A stretch of DNA of 64,000 nt from Primula veris (lineage: Eukaryota; Streptophyta; Magnoliopsida; Ericales; Primulaceae), in NCBI GenBank assembly GCA_963682055.1, contig OY821740.1, positions 46,520,795-46,584,794 of the forward strand, given 5' to 3'. The translations under genes were made by a program, and so were the position numbers. Each line of letters begins with the position of its first letter. Position 1 is the stretch's first letter. The notes under the pieces were generated by a model, which saw only the letters and a program-made list of their open reading frames with translations, was not told the origin of the DNA and ran no database searches. This document shows, one piece after another, positions 48,501 through 61,228 of the stretch.

Positions 48501-50169
48501 TTATCTTTTTGTGTGTGGAATAGCTACTGATGTAGCAGGAGAAGTCGTCGAGGTTGGATCTGGTGTAAAGAATCTAAAGGCTGGTGAGAAAGTCGTGGCG
48601 ATGCTTAGTTTTATTGTAAGTTTATTTTTGCTTAATTTTTTCACTGTTTTTATTGGTTTGGTTTCAAGTCTCATAAAATTTGGCCTACTTTTCAAGTCTT
48701 TTTACTTTGTCCTACATTTTGATACATCGTATCTCATCTCCCTGAAATCTGACTAAGCAGGGTTAGGGGAAAAAAGAACATGCTATGTAGTTTGCTTAAA
48801 CTTCCGGCAATTACTCATAAACTGCTGCAAAAACTCTTTCCTTTTGTCACTTCACCTTTCCAAAAATTAAACTGTTATTCAGTGAGTTACATGCGAGGAA
48901 CTAGGAACAATGCTATGATACAAGGGCGCGGCACCCTCATGTGTAGTATTTTAGGAGGACCCTTATTGTTCGTGTCAAATCTAAAATGTATTATTTCACA
49001 CCACCCACCCAACCCACCCACAAATTATCACTGAAGTAGTCTATATACATAGTTTTGGTCTCTCTCTGTCCAGATTCTGTTTTAAACCGTTCTTTTTTTT
49101 ATGTGGCCGTATAACAGCGTGGAGGTGGATTAGCCGAATATGCTGTGGCCAAGGAGAACCTTACAGTTCCCAGACCACCTGAGGTGTCAGCAGGTGAAGC
49201 TGCGGGATTGCTCGTGGCAGGTCTCACTGCCCACCAAGCTCTCGTCCAATCAGCTGGTGTCAAGCTCGACGGTACCGGGCCAAAGAAAAACATCCTCATT
49301 ACGGCTGCCTCAGGTGGGGTCGGCCACTACGCGGTACAGCTGGCAAAGCTTGGTAACACCCACATCACCGCCACCTGTGGAGCCCGTAACATCGACTTCG
49401 TTAAGAGTTTGGGAGCCGACGAGGTAATGGTGAAAGTATACGTGTATAGGATAAAAAAGAGGCAATGACTGATCTTTTAAATCATCCCCTAACAGAAAAG
49501 GAAAACTGGCATTTATCTTTCCACTATTTAAACGATAGAAAAATGTGTTTTTCATTTATCCACATGTCACGAGACTTTTGTCATGTATCATGGAATATCA
49601 ATGAAAATGGTTCTATCTTATTATCATATTGCCTCCCCTCTTCCCTCTAAGTTGGGAAAAGGAATTTTTAATAAAAATTGCTTGCTTGTTTATATGACAT
49701 TATTTTTTGTACCATGCCTCAAACTTAACACTCCTAAGTCCTATGTTAGTAATATTATTCCTTTCATTATCCCAATTTCCAATAGGTGCTTGACTATAAA
49801 ACTCCTGAAGGGGCGGCTCTGAAGAGCCCATCCGGACAGAAATATGATGCTGTTATTCACTGTTGCAGTGATGTTTCTTGGTCTACTTTTGAGCCAAATT
49901 TGAGCGAGAATGGGAAGGTTATAGACTTGACGCCTGGTGTTGGTACAATGCTGACCTTCGCTATGGGAAAACTGACTTTTTCGAAAAAGCAAATGGTGCC
50001 TTTGCTTATGATTCCCAAATCTGAGAACCTTGGTTATCTTGTGAATTTGGTGAAAGAAGGTAGGCTTAAAACAGTGATAGATTCGAAGTATTCTCTGACC
50101 AAGGCTGAAGAGGCTTGGGCTAAGAGCATTGATGGCCACGCCACAGGGAAAATCATCGTCGAACCCTAA
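45506..50169 (+). CDS. ceQORH-like quinone oxidoreductase (MDR family)
   Basis: Five exons: 45506-45571, 47862-48003, 48524-48615, 49118-49423 and 49786-50169; 990 nt, 329 residues, all in frame. It is a zinc-independent medium-chain reductase: N-terminal GroES-like domain with ASSINPVDWKIQKG and TDVAGEVVEVGSGVKNLKAG, then the NADPH-binding loop AASGGVGHYAVQLAKLG (from residue 163) and GARNIDFVKSLGADEVLDYK. It ends in HATGKIIVEP*. The pattern matches Arabidopsis ceQORH (At4g13010), a chloroplast inner-envelope protein imported without a cleaved transit peptide that reduces reactive alpha,beta-unsaturated carbonyls. No transit peptide is apparent here either. Intron 1 is 2.3 kb. The gene appears intact; the AMLSF|RGGGLAEY junction is slightly shorter in glycines than in relatives I recall. 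Confidence 0.94.
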
Positions 50170-51040
50170 GACCTGCTTAATACTTCATAAGTTTGTCACA
50201 TGCTAGTATTTGTCGCTAAGTAAAAAACGTTTCTATCTTTGGGTCTATGAATGCATAAATGTATGGATAACAGGTCATAATAAGAATTCCCAGGTTGCTC
50301 GTGTGTGTCTGTCACAGTCTTGCTAGCAAACGAATAAGGTTTCTTTCTTTCCTCCGTGTAGACAGCATTGTAATATTTATTTATTTTTGTAAAAACCGGT
50401 GTTGTGATTGTAAATTTGTAGCCGAGAAGTTTATTTTTCTATATGCAGATGTGTTAAAATCACTTTTTTTCATGGCATACCTAAGATGACTGGGAATCAC
50501 AAATGGACAACAAGAATAAAACAACATTAGAGATGGGGGAACTTGGTTTATGGTTGCACAAATTGGTGGAATTGTGTTACAATGACTTGTAACTATAATG
50601 ATAAAATTACGCAAGTATACTTTCTTTTTTACCAAAAATGTACTTGCAAGTTTTTTGTAAAAAAAAGTTTGATATTTCCTTTTTTTTTTTTATTATGAGA
50701 ACAGTAAAAAAACTATTTGATTATTAGATGAACTTAGAAAACACTACGTTTTCCAAAGAAATGTACATTATTAGTAATTTCTCCCTTTTAATAATAAGTA
50801 CACCTTAGACTTTTAGAGTGCATAAAACTAAAAGCATGCTTTTATTCGTAAAGCCAAACCAAACTTTTCACTTCTGTACCAAAAGTAAATAAAAATAAAA
50901 AACTAAGGCATGACGATTAACCCCCAAACTTTTGGGTGTCTCTTCGTAATTTAATAGTGGGTTTAATACTTTACAATAAATAATAAGTAAAAAAAAAATG
51001 ATTATCAAAAAAAAGAAAAAGTAAAAAGAAAAAAACAGCT
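50170..51040. other. Reductase 3' region and spacer
   Basis: 3' UTR of the reductase gene followed by AT-rich DNA and the upstream region of the G3BP-like gene. No other gene seen. Confidence 0.5.
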
Positions 51041-51120
51041 TATATAAAACCCTCAAAAACACATATTATTTCCATCTCTTTAAAAAAGATCCACCAACCT
51101 CCCCGCGCATAAAACCCTAG
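51040..51120 (+). promoter_or_regulatory. TATA box and telo-box of the G3BP-like gene
   Basis: TATATAAAAC at 51041-51050 is the likely TATA box. AAACCCTAG at 51112-51120 is a telo-box, a motif frequent near start sites of plant translation and RNA-related genes. A CT/GA-rich leader follows. The 5' UTR seems to have its own intron: GCTCAG|GTAAAT at 51216/51217 to TTTGCAG ending at 51307. Confidence 0.6.
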
Positions 51121-51343
51121 CCTCTCTTATAGGAGAGAGAAAGTAGTGAGAGAGAGAGAGAAAAATCTCCATCTTTCCTTATCTCATTACAAACTCCGAT
51201 CTATTTATAAGCTCAGGTAAATACCTAATTATGCACAAATCTCACCATCTTAATAATCTAATTAGTGTTTTTTTTAGCTTTGTATATAATTGTTATTTAA
51301 TTTGCAGGGTTTTGATTAATTTGTTGTTAGAGATCGATAGGTG

Positions 51344-54300
51344 ATGGCAGTAGCGGCTCAACAACCGGTCCCTGCTCAAATTGTAAGTTGATTTTTTTTT
51401 ATTTGTTAACATTTAACTCTAATAGAATATTGTTTTTATTGTATTTTATTGTCTCTTCAGTATTTACTAATTAGTACTTTGAATAAAGAAATAAATAACT
51501 ACTTTTAAGAGCTTAAGTAGAAAATATATCCATCAAGTATAGCCATCCGAGCTTATTTTTTAATTGCGGTTTTAAGTTAATAAAGCAATTGATGTATATA
51601 TGAAAACGAGAAATAAATTAAACATCGACTATGCCTTGGAAAAAAGTTTGCAATCAAATCCCCAATTTTAGTTAGTTATCCTTTTTAGCTTTATTCACCT
51701 GATTAGGAAGACGTTGTTTTGGTTAAAGAAAGTATGTTATGGACGCCCCTTTGTGTAGCGTATATATATTTCATCTAAGTAAAAAAAAATTGACTTTTGC
51801 TTTTTATTGTAGAATATTTTATGTATCGGTTTTATTGTTTTCGTGTGATGTTAGCTTTGTAAATTGTTAGCAATGTAACTATGAGAAAAAATTAACTGAA
51901 TTAGCACACATGTGCTTTGGCATCTACAACCATCTTACAGCTCCTATGCTATCTGATTGCCAATGTTAGATATCACGCTTATCTTTTTTGTGTGTTATAT
52001 AGGTTACCCAATTTTTAATAACTTGAATAGCGGAAATAAATAGTAGCTGAAGTACCAAACAATATGTTTTGATATCTGGAATCGGTGTACCAGAACCAAT
52101 GCTACATTAGCTTTAGAAAGACAATCCTAAGCTTCAGTCAAGTAGGATTTATAAATTACGTTAACCTACTATAGTATTTTAGTCAAATTATTGGTGATAT
52201 ACATGTTACTTACCGAGATGACAACAATCTCGAACAAACTAATTAGGGGTGATTCCAAAGGGGAAAAAAAAGCAGGCCAAGATTCCAAACTCCCTATAGA
52301 TGCTCTAGAAAGAAACGTTTTTATCATCACCAGACAATAAAACGTAGTAAAATGTCATAGCAACTTATCCTCTTCAACTAAAAATAATGGATGGTAGCAA
52401 CCTGCGAAATAAAGTAATCAGTTAAACCCGTAATGTAACAACTTATTTTTGTGTGTGGGGGAGTGTTTATGCATGATCGTGACATCGTGTGTATGTGTAT
52501 AAGGCAGGATGCCCACCAGGCATAACAACATCTAAGTAACATCACTTCTCTCATCCCTTGATTTAGATGTAATCAGCGGCCAAGATGTGCTGTGCCTACT
52601 TTTAGTGTCATTATATTTATATGCCCATCTGTGGATAAATGTGTGTTTATATGTATACGTATAATATATATATATATATATATATATATGGTGCAATTAA
52701 CAAAAACATACCCTATCCCTATTATATTAACAAAAACATACTCTAATAATTTAAATTAACAAAAACATACTCTAATAATTTAAATTATCAAAAACATACT
52801 CTAATAATTTAAATTATCAAAAACATACTCTAATAATTTAAATTATCAAAAACATACCTATATATACTTATTATTTCTCTAATTCTAATCAAACCATAAT
52901 CTAATCTCTCTCTAATCGCACATCTTTCTCTCTAACACACGATAATCGCACCTCTTTTTAACACGTGCTAATCACACATCTCTCTCTCTAAAAATGACTA
53001 AAAACTCACAAAATATTCATATGCTAATTATAAAACGTCATACCCTAATTTTAAAACTTCATATCCTAATTTCAAAATTTCATACCCTAATTTCAAAACT
53101 TCATACCCTAATTTCAAAACTTCATACCCTAATTTCAAAACTTCATACCCTAATTTCAAAACTCCATACTCTAATTTTAAAAGTTCATACCCTACATATG
53201 AATTTCTCTCAATACTGTACATATGGATTCTTTTCTTTCAACTTGAAACCCACAAGGTTTACAATAGTCTCAAAACTCAATAAATATAAAACAATCTCAC
53301 CAATTCCATATATTTTTCATATATTACGGGGTATCAACTAGTGTAATATTTGTGTATTACGTATGTATATATCTGTATTTATATGTATATGGATGTCTAT
53401 ATAAACTAGATGGTGTTCGGTAGTCATTGGTGGGTTTTCGTGGTGGAGGAAGTGAGAGAGATAGAGTGGGATATGAAAGAAAGATACGGAGAAGAATGGA
53501 GGAGAGAGAGAGTAAGATCAGAGAGAGAGATACAGAGAAACATTGGTGAGAAAGAGAAGAATGAAGAGATACATAGAAGAATTGGTGAGAGAGAAGAATG
53601 AAGGAGAGAGAGAGTAAGATGAGAGAGAGATAAAGAAGAGAATAAACAGCATTAAATTTAAATTTGTTTGGTATGTTTTTGATAATGAAAAGTTTTTGGG
53701 TATGTTTTTGTTAATTTAGTTAAAAAGTAGTATGTTTTGTTAATTTATCCTATATATATATATCTACTAGTATATATATATGTGTGTGTGTATACTCTGT
53801 ACTCCTGTATATGTATATATGTATGTAATAACTCATTCATGTATGCTCAGCATATTATGAGGAACATGCGCAATTATGATGAGTAACTGACTCAAACTGT
53901 TATCTTTTTGGGTGTTAGGTTGGTAATGCATTTGTAAATCAATACTACCAAATACTGCATCATTCTCCAGAGCTTGTGCATCGGTTCTATCAGGAAATAA
54001 GTAAGCTTGGTCGTCCCGAAGGTGTTGGGCCTTTGAGCCTCACCACTACGATGCAGGTAAAATTTGTTTTCTGTTTGTAGTTTCTTCCAGTTGATCAAAA
54101 GATAAATCGACTCTCACTACCATATTCCACATTTTGAAGCAATACATGCTCTTTAACTGTGTTTTCAGTTGTGTTTTTAACGTTTTTCGTCAGCATAATG
54201 GCCAAACATTGAGATTGCAAAATAGGCTGCTATTTGTTTCAGTTTGTACTTATTCCACAGTAAAATGCTATTGGCAGTTGAAGTATTTCAGAAGCTTTTT

Positions 54301-57300
54301 TACTTAATTATACTCTGTTTCACAGTTAACAATTTTCTAGAGGATATTATTAGGGTTATAATATAAATTTTCCAGGGAAAACTTCTGTTTTGTGTTCACT
54401 CACCAGGCGTTTCACGCATAAAGTTTTCGCACGTAAAATTTTCTGGAAAATATAACTCGTTTCAAATCTTTAAACTTGTAAAAAATGCATGAATGAAGAA
54501 AGCATATGTGATTATAACTTCAGTTTTCTCTGATGTTTAATTTACTTAAATCTACAGGCCATCGACGAGAAGATACTCTCACTAAACTACGGGGAATATA
54601 AAGCAGAGATCAAATCGGTGGATTCACAAGAATCGTTTAACGAGGGTGTGCATGTTCTTGTAACTGGGTGTCTCGTAGGGAAAGACAACATGATCCAGAA
54701 TTTCACTCAAACATTCTTCCTTGCCCCACAAGAAAAGGGGTACTTCGTTTTGAACGACATGTTCCAATACGTGGGTAAAAAATACAAAAATGGAAATTCT
54801 ACTCCCATTAAAAATGTTGAAGCCCCACTTGTGTCTCAGGAGGGTAAGGGAGACTCCTGACTGCTCACTAACTGCTACTTATAATCCTTTTCAGCGGGAA
54901 AAATGCTCACTTTTGTTTTCTGGCAGTGGAGTCCCACGTACAGGAAAATCATGTCTTGGACCAAACGACGGATACCATAGAAGCTAATGGAGAAAGGGAA
55001 GTGGAAATTGCTGTTGTGGAAGAAGTTCCACTTATGGAAAAGGAGGTACCAGCGCCTAAAGTTGTTAACGAGGAGGTGTCTGTGCCTGAAGTTGTTAATG
55101 AAGTATCCAATAGTGCACCGGTGGAGAAAGAAGCTAATTTAAAAACTGAGGAAACGCCAAAGAAATCTTATGCTTCTATTGTGAGTGTCTAGTGGAACAA
55201 GTTGGTGTTTTATTTTTGTGAATTTCTCATTTGTTGCTGTGCGCATTAGTCTTTGGTGTAGCATGTTGCATTCACATGCTTCCTCTTTTTAACTTTAGGT
55301 TGGTGTACTACCTACAAAACATTTCACACTCACCTAACTTACATCGATCAATCACTTTTGTATATTAATATTTTGGTAAATCACTGTTGTTTAATTGTAT
55401 GCTAACCTATTGGTCAATTATCTTTCATACACTAATTTATATCCTTAAATATCAGTTTTGTACTGGTTGAGAGATACACTTTAGGTTGGTGTACTACCTA
55501 CAAAACATTGTAGGTTGGTATACAAAAATCTAAAATAGTATGATTTGATGCTCTACAAAACAGTTAAAAGCTTCATCTCTAAAATTTGTTCTCAGTAATG
55601 GTACTGAGTGAGGAGTAGGAACTGCTCTTACTTCTTTGTTAAATTTGATGGTGTACAAAATATTTACTGTAGCATCTGTTATAAATGTTGTTTTCAAGTT
55701 TGATGGTTATTATATAAAAATAATAATTAATGTAAGAAGTAATTAGGAACGTGTTTTGGTGTTTCAGGTGAGGGTTATGAAGGAGAATCCTATGCCGATA
55801 TCGTCTCCTCCAAGAAAACCCGTCCCAAAGAGTTTAGAACAAGTGATTGTTGTTCAGCCATCAGTATCAGCATCTGAGGCACCAAATACTAAGTTTGAGG
55901 CCATAGAGAATGGGAATCATCAAGAGGAAGAAGGTAGGCCGTCCTTGTTCTTTCTGTTGTAGTTGCAAGGCTTTTAGGTACGTTTGCAGTTTGGCATCTT
56001 TGCAACCTTTCGTTATATGAAAACTTTGCCTGTCCGGACCAAAATATTCTCAACTAGTTGATAAATATTTTGCTGTAAAATCACTTTGTTGAAATCATTT
56101 GCTTTCCTTAAAATACTATGACAGCCACCGCATGTCATCTCTCTCCTTACTTTCATCTTTCTGCAGAAAATTCATCAATCTCCTTAAACAAAGGGATACA
56201 CCTGCTGCGTCTAAGATTCTAAATTATTCTATTGTTTTTTTGTAACTGGTGGTACAAAAGTAGGAATGCCCGAGCTTGAGTTAACCATTGCTTGTTTAAG
56301 GTTTTGGACATTGACTTTATTTGCATTGTGGACATTAATGAGGAACTGAAACACATTTGTGTATCTTTTCTTCTACCATGATCTATCCTAAACTGCACTG
56401 ATCTTGATTTTATACCCCTAGTACGTTGAAATACATAGAAAACCAAAAATCAATAAGCTATTGCCAAACATTAATTCAATTGAAAAATAGGTTTTAAAGC
56501 TGTTTCCACACTCCACTGCAGGTCTTTCAAGCAATCTTTGATATTTTCCAATTGTAATTATAATTTCATGCTTATGTTTATTTCTGTTTTACCTCCTTTT
56601 TATAGCCGAAGGTTATTCAGTTTACGTAAAGGGTCTACCTATGAATGCTACCCCTGCTCAACTTGAGGACGAATTTAAGAAGTATGGGGTAATTAAATAC
56701 GATGGCATACAAGTTCGAAGTAATCAAGTATGCACAAAACGCGTTTCTTATTTTCATCCACTTCTTTCTTTTTGTGTGTGTTAATGGTTTTATTTTTTGT
56801 GGCGACAGGGGTTTTGCTTTGGTTTTGTTGAGTTTGAAGAAGCAAATGCTGCTGAGAAAGCAATGGAGGTAAATGCAACTAAATTTGTGTCCTTTTGAAA
56901 TGTTGTTTAAAAATGTATGCTTACATCTTGCCTTATCTATTACTTAAGTTAAGTATGTGAAGGTGAGATAAAGATATCTTCTTACTATTTCATTTTCTCT
57001 TTGCTGAGTTCTTGCCATGCAGCCTGTGCAACTGTTTGTTTTTAGCTTGTCTTTATGCTTGTTACTGGTAAAGAATTTTTGATTTCTCATGAGTAGTACT
57101 TTTTATAATCTAAGATTTTTGCTTTGATACTCTTTATTTTAAAAGACCCTCAGAGAGAACAAGTTACTTATATAGGTAATATGTGAAATCCCTCTTTTAT
57201 CATGTTGAGTATCCTTAAGATTTTGCTTGTTTTCTGCGCAAGCTAAATTTTTTTTATTACTTTCATAAATTTTAGATATGCTGTAAGCAGTGTCCGCCAA

Positions 57301-58915
57301 GTGATTTGTTCACTTATTATCCATCGAGAGATTGTTTTTCGTAGTACTTGATTTTCTTAACATAATTTGCAAGGCTATACGCCATTAATGCAAGATTAGT
57401 TTTTGCCATATCTCGGTTTCATTAATCCTTCCCTGTATTTCTTGTGAGATACCATATAGTTTGTTATGTGTACCACTTTTTGATATTCCTAAATCCACTC
57501 CCTGTGATGTGTAACGTAGTTTGTCCGATACAAATTATCTTTCGCAACATTTCGTGTTGTAAGTAACCATTCTAAATTTGGCTTGTACCTTTGTTTTCTG
57601 TTTAGGAGCAACTTTAGTGGAGTTCGCCCTGCTATATTGTTGTATGATGAAAAAACAATACATTATTAGAAAGAGATTTTTGTGTTTAGAAGTAAAAAAA
57701 ATTGTGAGAATATGCAAACTTAAGATGCCTATCTGTGATTCTGTATGCCAACTTGACCATGCCTCCTTTAGTAAGATGTGCAATTCATACTGTAGACTTG
57801 GTGAAGTGGTAAAAAGTTTGGTTGGGTGAAGTTGTTTTACAAATGCATATAATTTTCTCAGCTGATCTCCTAAGAGCTATTTTATTTATTATCGTCTACT
57901 TTACTCACGCTCTCCAAACACCTGGGGTACTAAAATGGTGAAGAAAGAAGAGAGATTTTGGATTTTGATGTTTATCACTTACATGACAGTCGACAATAAA
58001 CTAATTATTTGCAAGTTTTAAGCATCTTCCTCTTTTGTGAGAGTTATTCTCCCTTTATAGGCATTGCTTGTGGATTCTGTTCATTCCGTTCGTGGACTTT
58101 TACTGATTTTGTATGCATTTTTATCTCTTTGGGAAACTAATGGGCTTATCTTCCATTTTGTCAGGCTTCACCAGTTATGATTGGTGCGCGTGAAGTTTAT
58201 GTTGAAGAGAAGAGATCAACCATTACTAGAGGCAAGCATTTATTGTTTTCTCTTCTCTGTTTACAGTTGGTGCCATCTTTCTGGGATTTGGATTTCGAGG
58301 GTCTGTGTAGTTTTTTTCAAAGGCGAATTTAAAAAATAGACAACTTTTTCTTGTGTCCAGAAAATACAGTTTAGGATTCTGCTATCTAGGAAAATATCAT
58401 TTTTGTTGTTTCTGAAACATGTGAAATAACTTGCATGATTTTAGTCAGTTCTCTAATTTAACTTCCAAGTTACAATGCACATCATTTGAGGGAAAATGAG
58501 TGAACCCTTCCGGTTATTAAGGAAATTTTACTTTGCTTTCCTTCCTCTTTTCTTGCATCTCCGTTCCCTAACATTGCATAATTTAGTAATGAGTTTCCCA
58601 ATCCATCCCCATTTTTATCTAAATACAGATTCTTGAAATTTGCTTCATCTATTTGCAGCAACTCACCGGGGCCGAAATTCAAATGGAAGGGGACCGGGGT
58701 TCAGAAGCGAGAAAAATAGAGGGGGCCGAGGGAACTTTGGAAACGGTAGAGGCTACAGCAACCGAGGCGAGTTCAATGAAAGATCAGAAGGCGGAAACAA
58801 TCGAAATAATCGTGGTGGCGGTTATTCTAGTCGGGGAGATGGTTTCCAAAGCAACGGAGGACGTCTGAATCAAGGTGGTGGTAGAGTTGCTAAACCTGTA
58901 TCTGCTACTGCATGA
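51344..58915 (+). CDS. G3BP-like NTF2-domain/RRM/RGG protein
   Basis: Nine exons: 51344-51382, 53919-54056, 54558-54843, 54927-55180, 55768-55933, 56606-56727, 56809-56868, 58165-58231 and 58659-58915; 1389 nt, 462 residues, every junction frame-consistent. An NTF2-like domain (residues about 11-125; VGNAFVNQYYQILHHSPELV, GYFVLNDMFQYV) is followed by an acidic, Glu/Val/Pro-rich low-complexity region. Next comes an RRM (about 295-375; RNP2 YSVYVKGLP, RNP1 GFCFGFVEF) and a Gly/Arg/Asn-rich RGG tail. This is the Ras-GAP SH3-binding protein (G3BP) architecture; plant members bind RNA and join stress granules. Intron 8 has a GC donor (AG|GCAAGC at 58231/58232) with a normal AG acceptor; no GT nearby gives the right phase. 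Intron 1 is 2.5 kb and holds a repeat-rich element. Confidence 0.94.
52724..52860 (+). repeat. About 29-bp tandem repeat
   Basis: Five or so copies of a unit with AACAAAAACATACTCTAATA followed by ATTTAAA at the left end of the intronic element; later copies read ATCAAAAACATAC. Confidence 0.85.
53030..53195 (+). repeat. 21-bp tandem repeat with open heptad frame
   Basis: About eight copies of CATACCCTAATTTCAAAACTT. Because the unit is 21 bp, it stays open on both strands (LISKLHT on plus, LGYEVLK on minus). It lies in an intron and has no other coding sign, so I take it as non-coding. Confidence 0.85.
55292..55509 (+). repeat. 32-bp direct repeat in G3BP intron 4
   Basis: ACTTTAGGTTGGTGTACTAC continuing to CTACAAAACATT occurs at about 55292-55323 and 55478-55509; a partial third copy (GTAGGTTGGTATAC) follows the second. 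Confidence 0.8.
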
Positions 58916-59842
58916 AGAACCTTCATCTAGGGTTAGAGACCGACGTATTCTATTTTCACGTGGCGTGGGGTATTATTTTGGCGGGAGGTTTATTTTTTTA
59001 TCCTTAATTATTATTATTTTTGGACTTTCTTTGGTGGTAAGGGGTTGATAGTAACTGAAATCAGAGTAAAGCATTTTGTTATGCAGTAGTGTTTAATGCG
59101 AAGGTGTGCGTGCCCTTAGGTTGTGATCCAAGCCTTGTATTCGACGTTATTTTGGACTATCATGGTTGTGTTGTTCTTGGCTCACTTCAGGACAGTACTG
59201 TTGTTACTCTTAGCCTCAAATACCTCAAAATGTTTGTTTTTCTTATTGATGATGTTTAATTTATACTGTTGTGTAGTAATTTTTTGGCTATTTGCAGCAG
59301 TTAAGCTTAGAATAACCCGCTCTATATAGTCACGGTATTACTAATAATACCACTCCCCAGATATTATAAATACATCACTTTGGGGTCATTTGATTTCCGA
59401 AGTATACAGATAGTTCGGTCCTTGAATGTCCAACCAAATACATCTTTTGTGGGGTTCACGTTATAAATAATCCAATCCCAACCTGCATTACTGTCAACCA
59501 AAACTCACTACAGTTCTGAACCTCGATAGAGTCGTGGTGACACTTATCTTACTGTCCGAAACCTCACTATAGTTCTGAACCTCAATGTTTAGGACTCGTG
59601 GTTTTATTCAACTATTCCTTTACACTTCTTTTGGAGGACAAACTTTCCAACGAGGTGACACTGAAATTGTTCGAAAACTCACAAATAAGTTTTTAAATAG
59701 TTCAACAAAGGTGTTTTAACAACTAAAATCTGAGAAGATTTAAGCAATTAGACAAAACATAAGAATAATTATTTGAGTTGTTACTTATTACTACTATCAC
59801 AAGGACTATATGCCTACAAGTGTGTTTATTTAATATATGCTA
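58916..59842. other. G3BP-like gene 3' UTR and spacer
   Basis: 3' UTR (polyadenylation site not certain) and AT-rich spacer. The 68-codon frame at 59123-59329 is hydrophobic but unconserved. A degenerate tandem of ACTCACTACAGTTCTGAACC with CTCACTATAGTTCTGAACCT lies at about 59505 and 59563. Confidence 0.5.
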
Positions 59843-60070
59843 CTTTCTTCGTATTAGTTTATATGTCATATACACGTGCAAATTTAATCGTTTTGAACAT
59901 GTAACTAAATTGTCGAAACAAAAAAATTCAATTTTTTTTATATAGTTTAAATGTTAAATTATATGATAAAATTAAAAAAAAAAATTATTTCGGCAATTTA
60001 GTTACATGTTAAAAGCCGATCAAAGTTGCACGTGATTTCGTATATTATATATAAATTGATACGGAGTGAG
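59843..60070. mobile_element. Stowaway-like MITE
   Basis: 228 bp with imperfect inverted ends: CTTTCTTCGTATTAGTTTAT at the left pairs with ATAAATTGATACGGAGTGAG at the right, flanked by TA (59841-59842, 60071-60072). Inner arms share AACATGTAACTAAATTG in inverted form. Non-coding. Confidence 0.75.
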
Positions 60071-60072
60071 TA

Positions 60073-61228
60073 ATACAGGAACGCAAAGATGCTCATTTTC
60101 TTATTTTCTAGGTGTAGTTAACTAGTTGTCTAAGATTTTTACGGCTCTTACGGCTAATTGGCAATGAAATTTAATTTAATTTTTTCGTTCAAACTATTTC
60201 ACTTTATAATTGCATCAATTGATCATTTACACCAATAAAAACCCCGTAACTTATTTGTTTTGAAACCTTATGGACCCGATCATTAAATAAAATAAAAATA
60301 ATAATGATCGATTCTGATATTTTTTAATTGTGGATCCAGTCAGAATATTTTATATTTTATGCCCACGCATATTAATAGCGAAGGAGTTATTTGAAGGGAA
60401 AACAAAGTTACTTACAGTTACGCCAAATATAATACTAACGTGAATAATGCGGTCACTTTTCCTCTTGTGCGATTAACACAGACCCTCTCCCTCTCTAGTT
60501 AGGTCAATCAAAAGGTGCTTAATTAGTCATAGATTTCAATTATTATTAAAGAATTTTTAGTTATTCTGTTTAATATGAATTTAACTATATAAATTTGCTG
60601 CCTATTATTTATGCAAAATAAGCTGGGTACAAAAACGCTACTGATTTGCATGGATATACACTACTATTACACTGTATAGTTACGCAGTATTTAAAGTATG
60701 ATATATTGCAGTATTTGATATGGACCTGGTCTATCCAAGAGTTTTTAGCAGGGTTGGAAAAAAATGCCGAAATTCTGCATCCGATTTTTTAATTAATATT
60801 TTATTTTATATTATATAACATGATATTTTTTATATCAAATGCAACTAATGAGAATCGAACCTTATACCTCTAGCATGTAATATAACCATTCTACCATATG
60901 AACTACAATTTTTTTTGTTTCATATATTATTTATAATTATATAAATATCATATAGATTTGTATTTTTGTATCATATAGACTTTTGTCGGGTCGGGGTCTC
61001 GATTTTTTTTTCACTTGCAAAAGTAATCGGATCGGGATGTTTACGGATCGTTCGTAACCCTACCCCTAGTTTCTGGTAAACATGGTTTGGAAGTTTGGTG
61101 AAATACAATAAGTTCCTTCCTTAACAGGGGAAAAAAAAAATACTCCAGTATCTACCTATAAATAATTCTCAAATTGAAGAAACACAGTACTGTCTGAATA
61201 ATTTTGCATTTTTTTTTAATTAGACATT
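60073..61228. other. AT-rich spacer
   Basis: No gene seen apart from the tRNA-like/SINE remnant listed separately. Confidence 0.5.
60840..60910 (-). repeat. tRNA-derived SINE-like remnant
   Basis: On the minus strand an A-box-like TGGTAGAATGG (about 60885-60897) precedes a B box GGTTCGATTCT (60851-60861) at tRNA-like spacing. The flanks do not complete a cloverleaf, so this is a SINE head or decayed tRNA copy, not a functional tRNA gene. Confidence 0.55.

Larger units (their letters stand above)
52690..53750. mobile_element. Foldback-like element in G3BP intron 1
   Basis: Both ends carry the same subterminal motif in opposite orientation: repeated ATTAACAAAAACATAC at the left (52696-52860) and GTATGTTTTTGTTAAT at the right (53671-53745). 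CT-rich sequence inside the left end faces GA-rich sequence inside the right end. It is embedded in TA microsatellites on both sides, so target duplication cannot be read. The class is unknown; no transposase is present. Confidence 0.6.
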
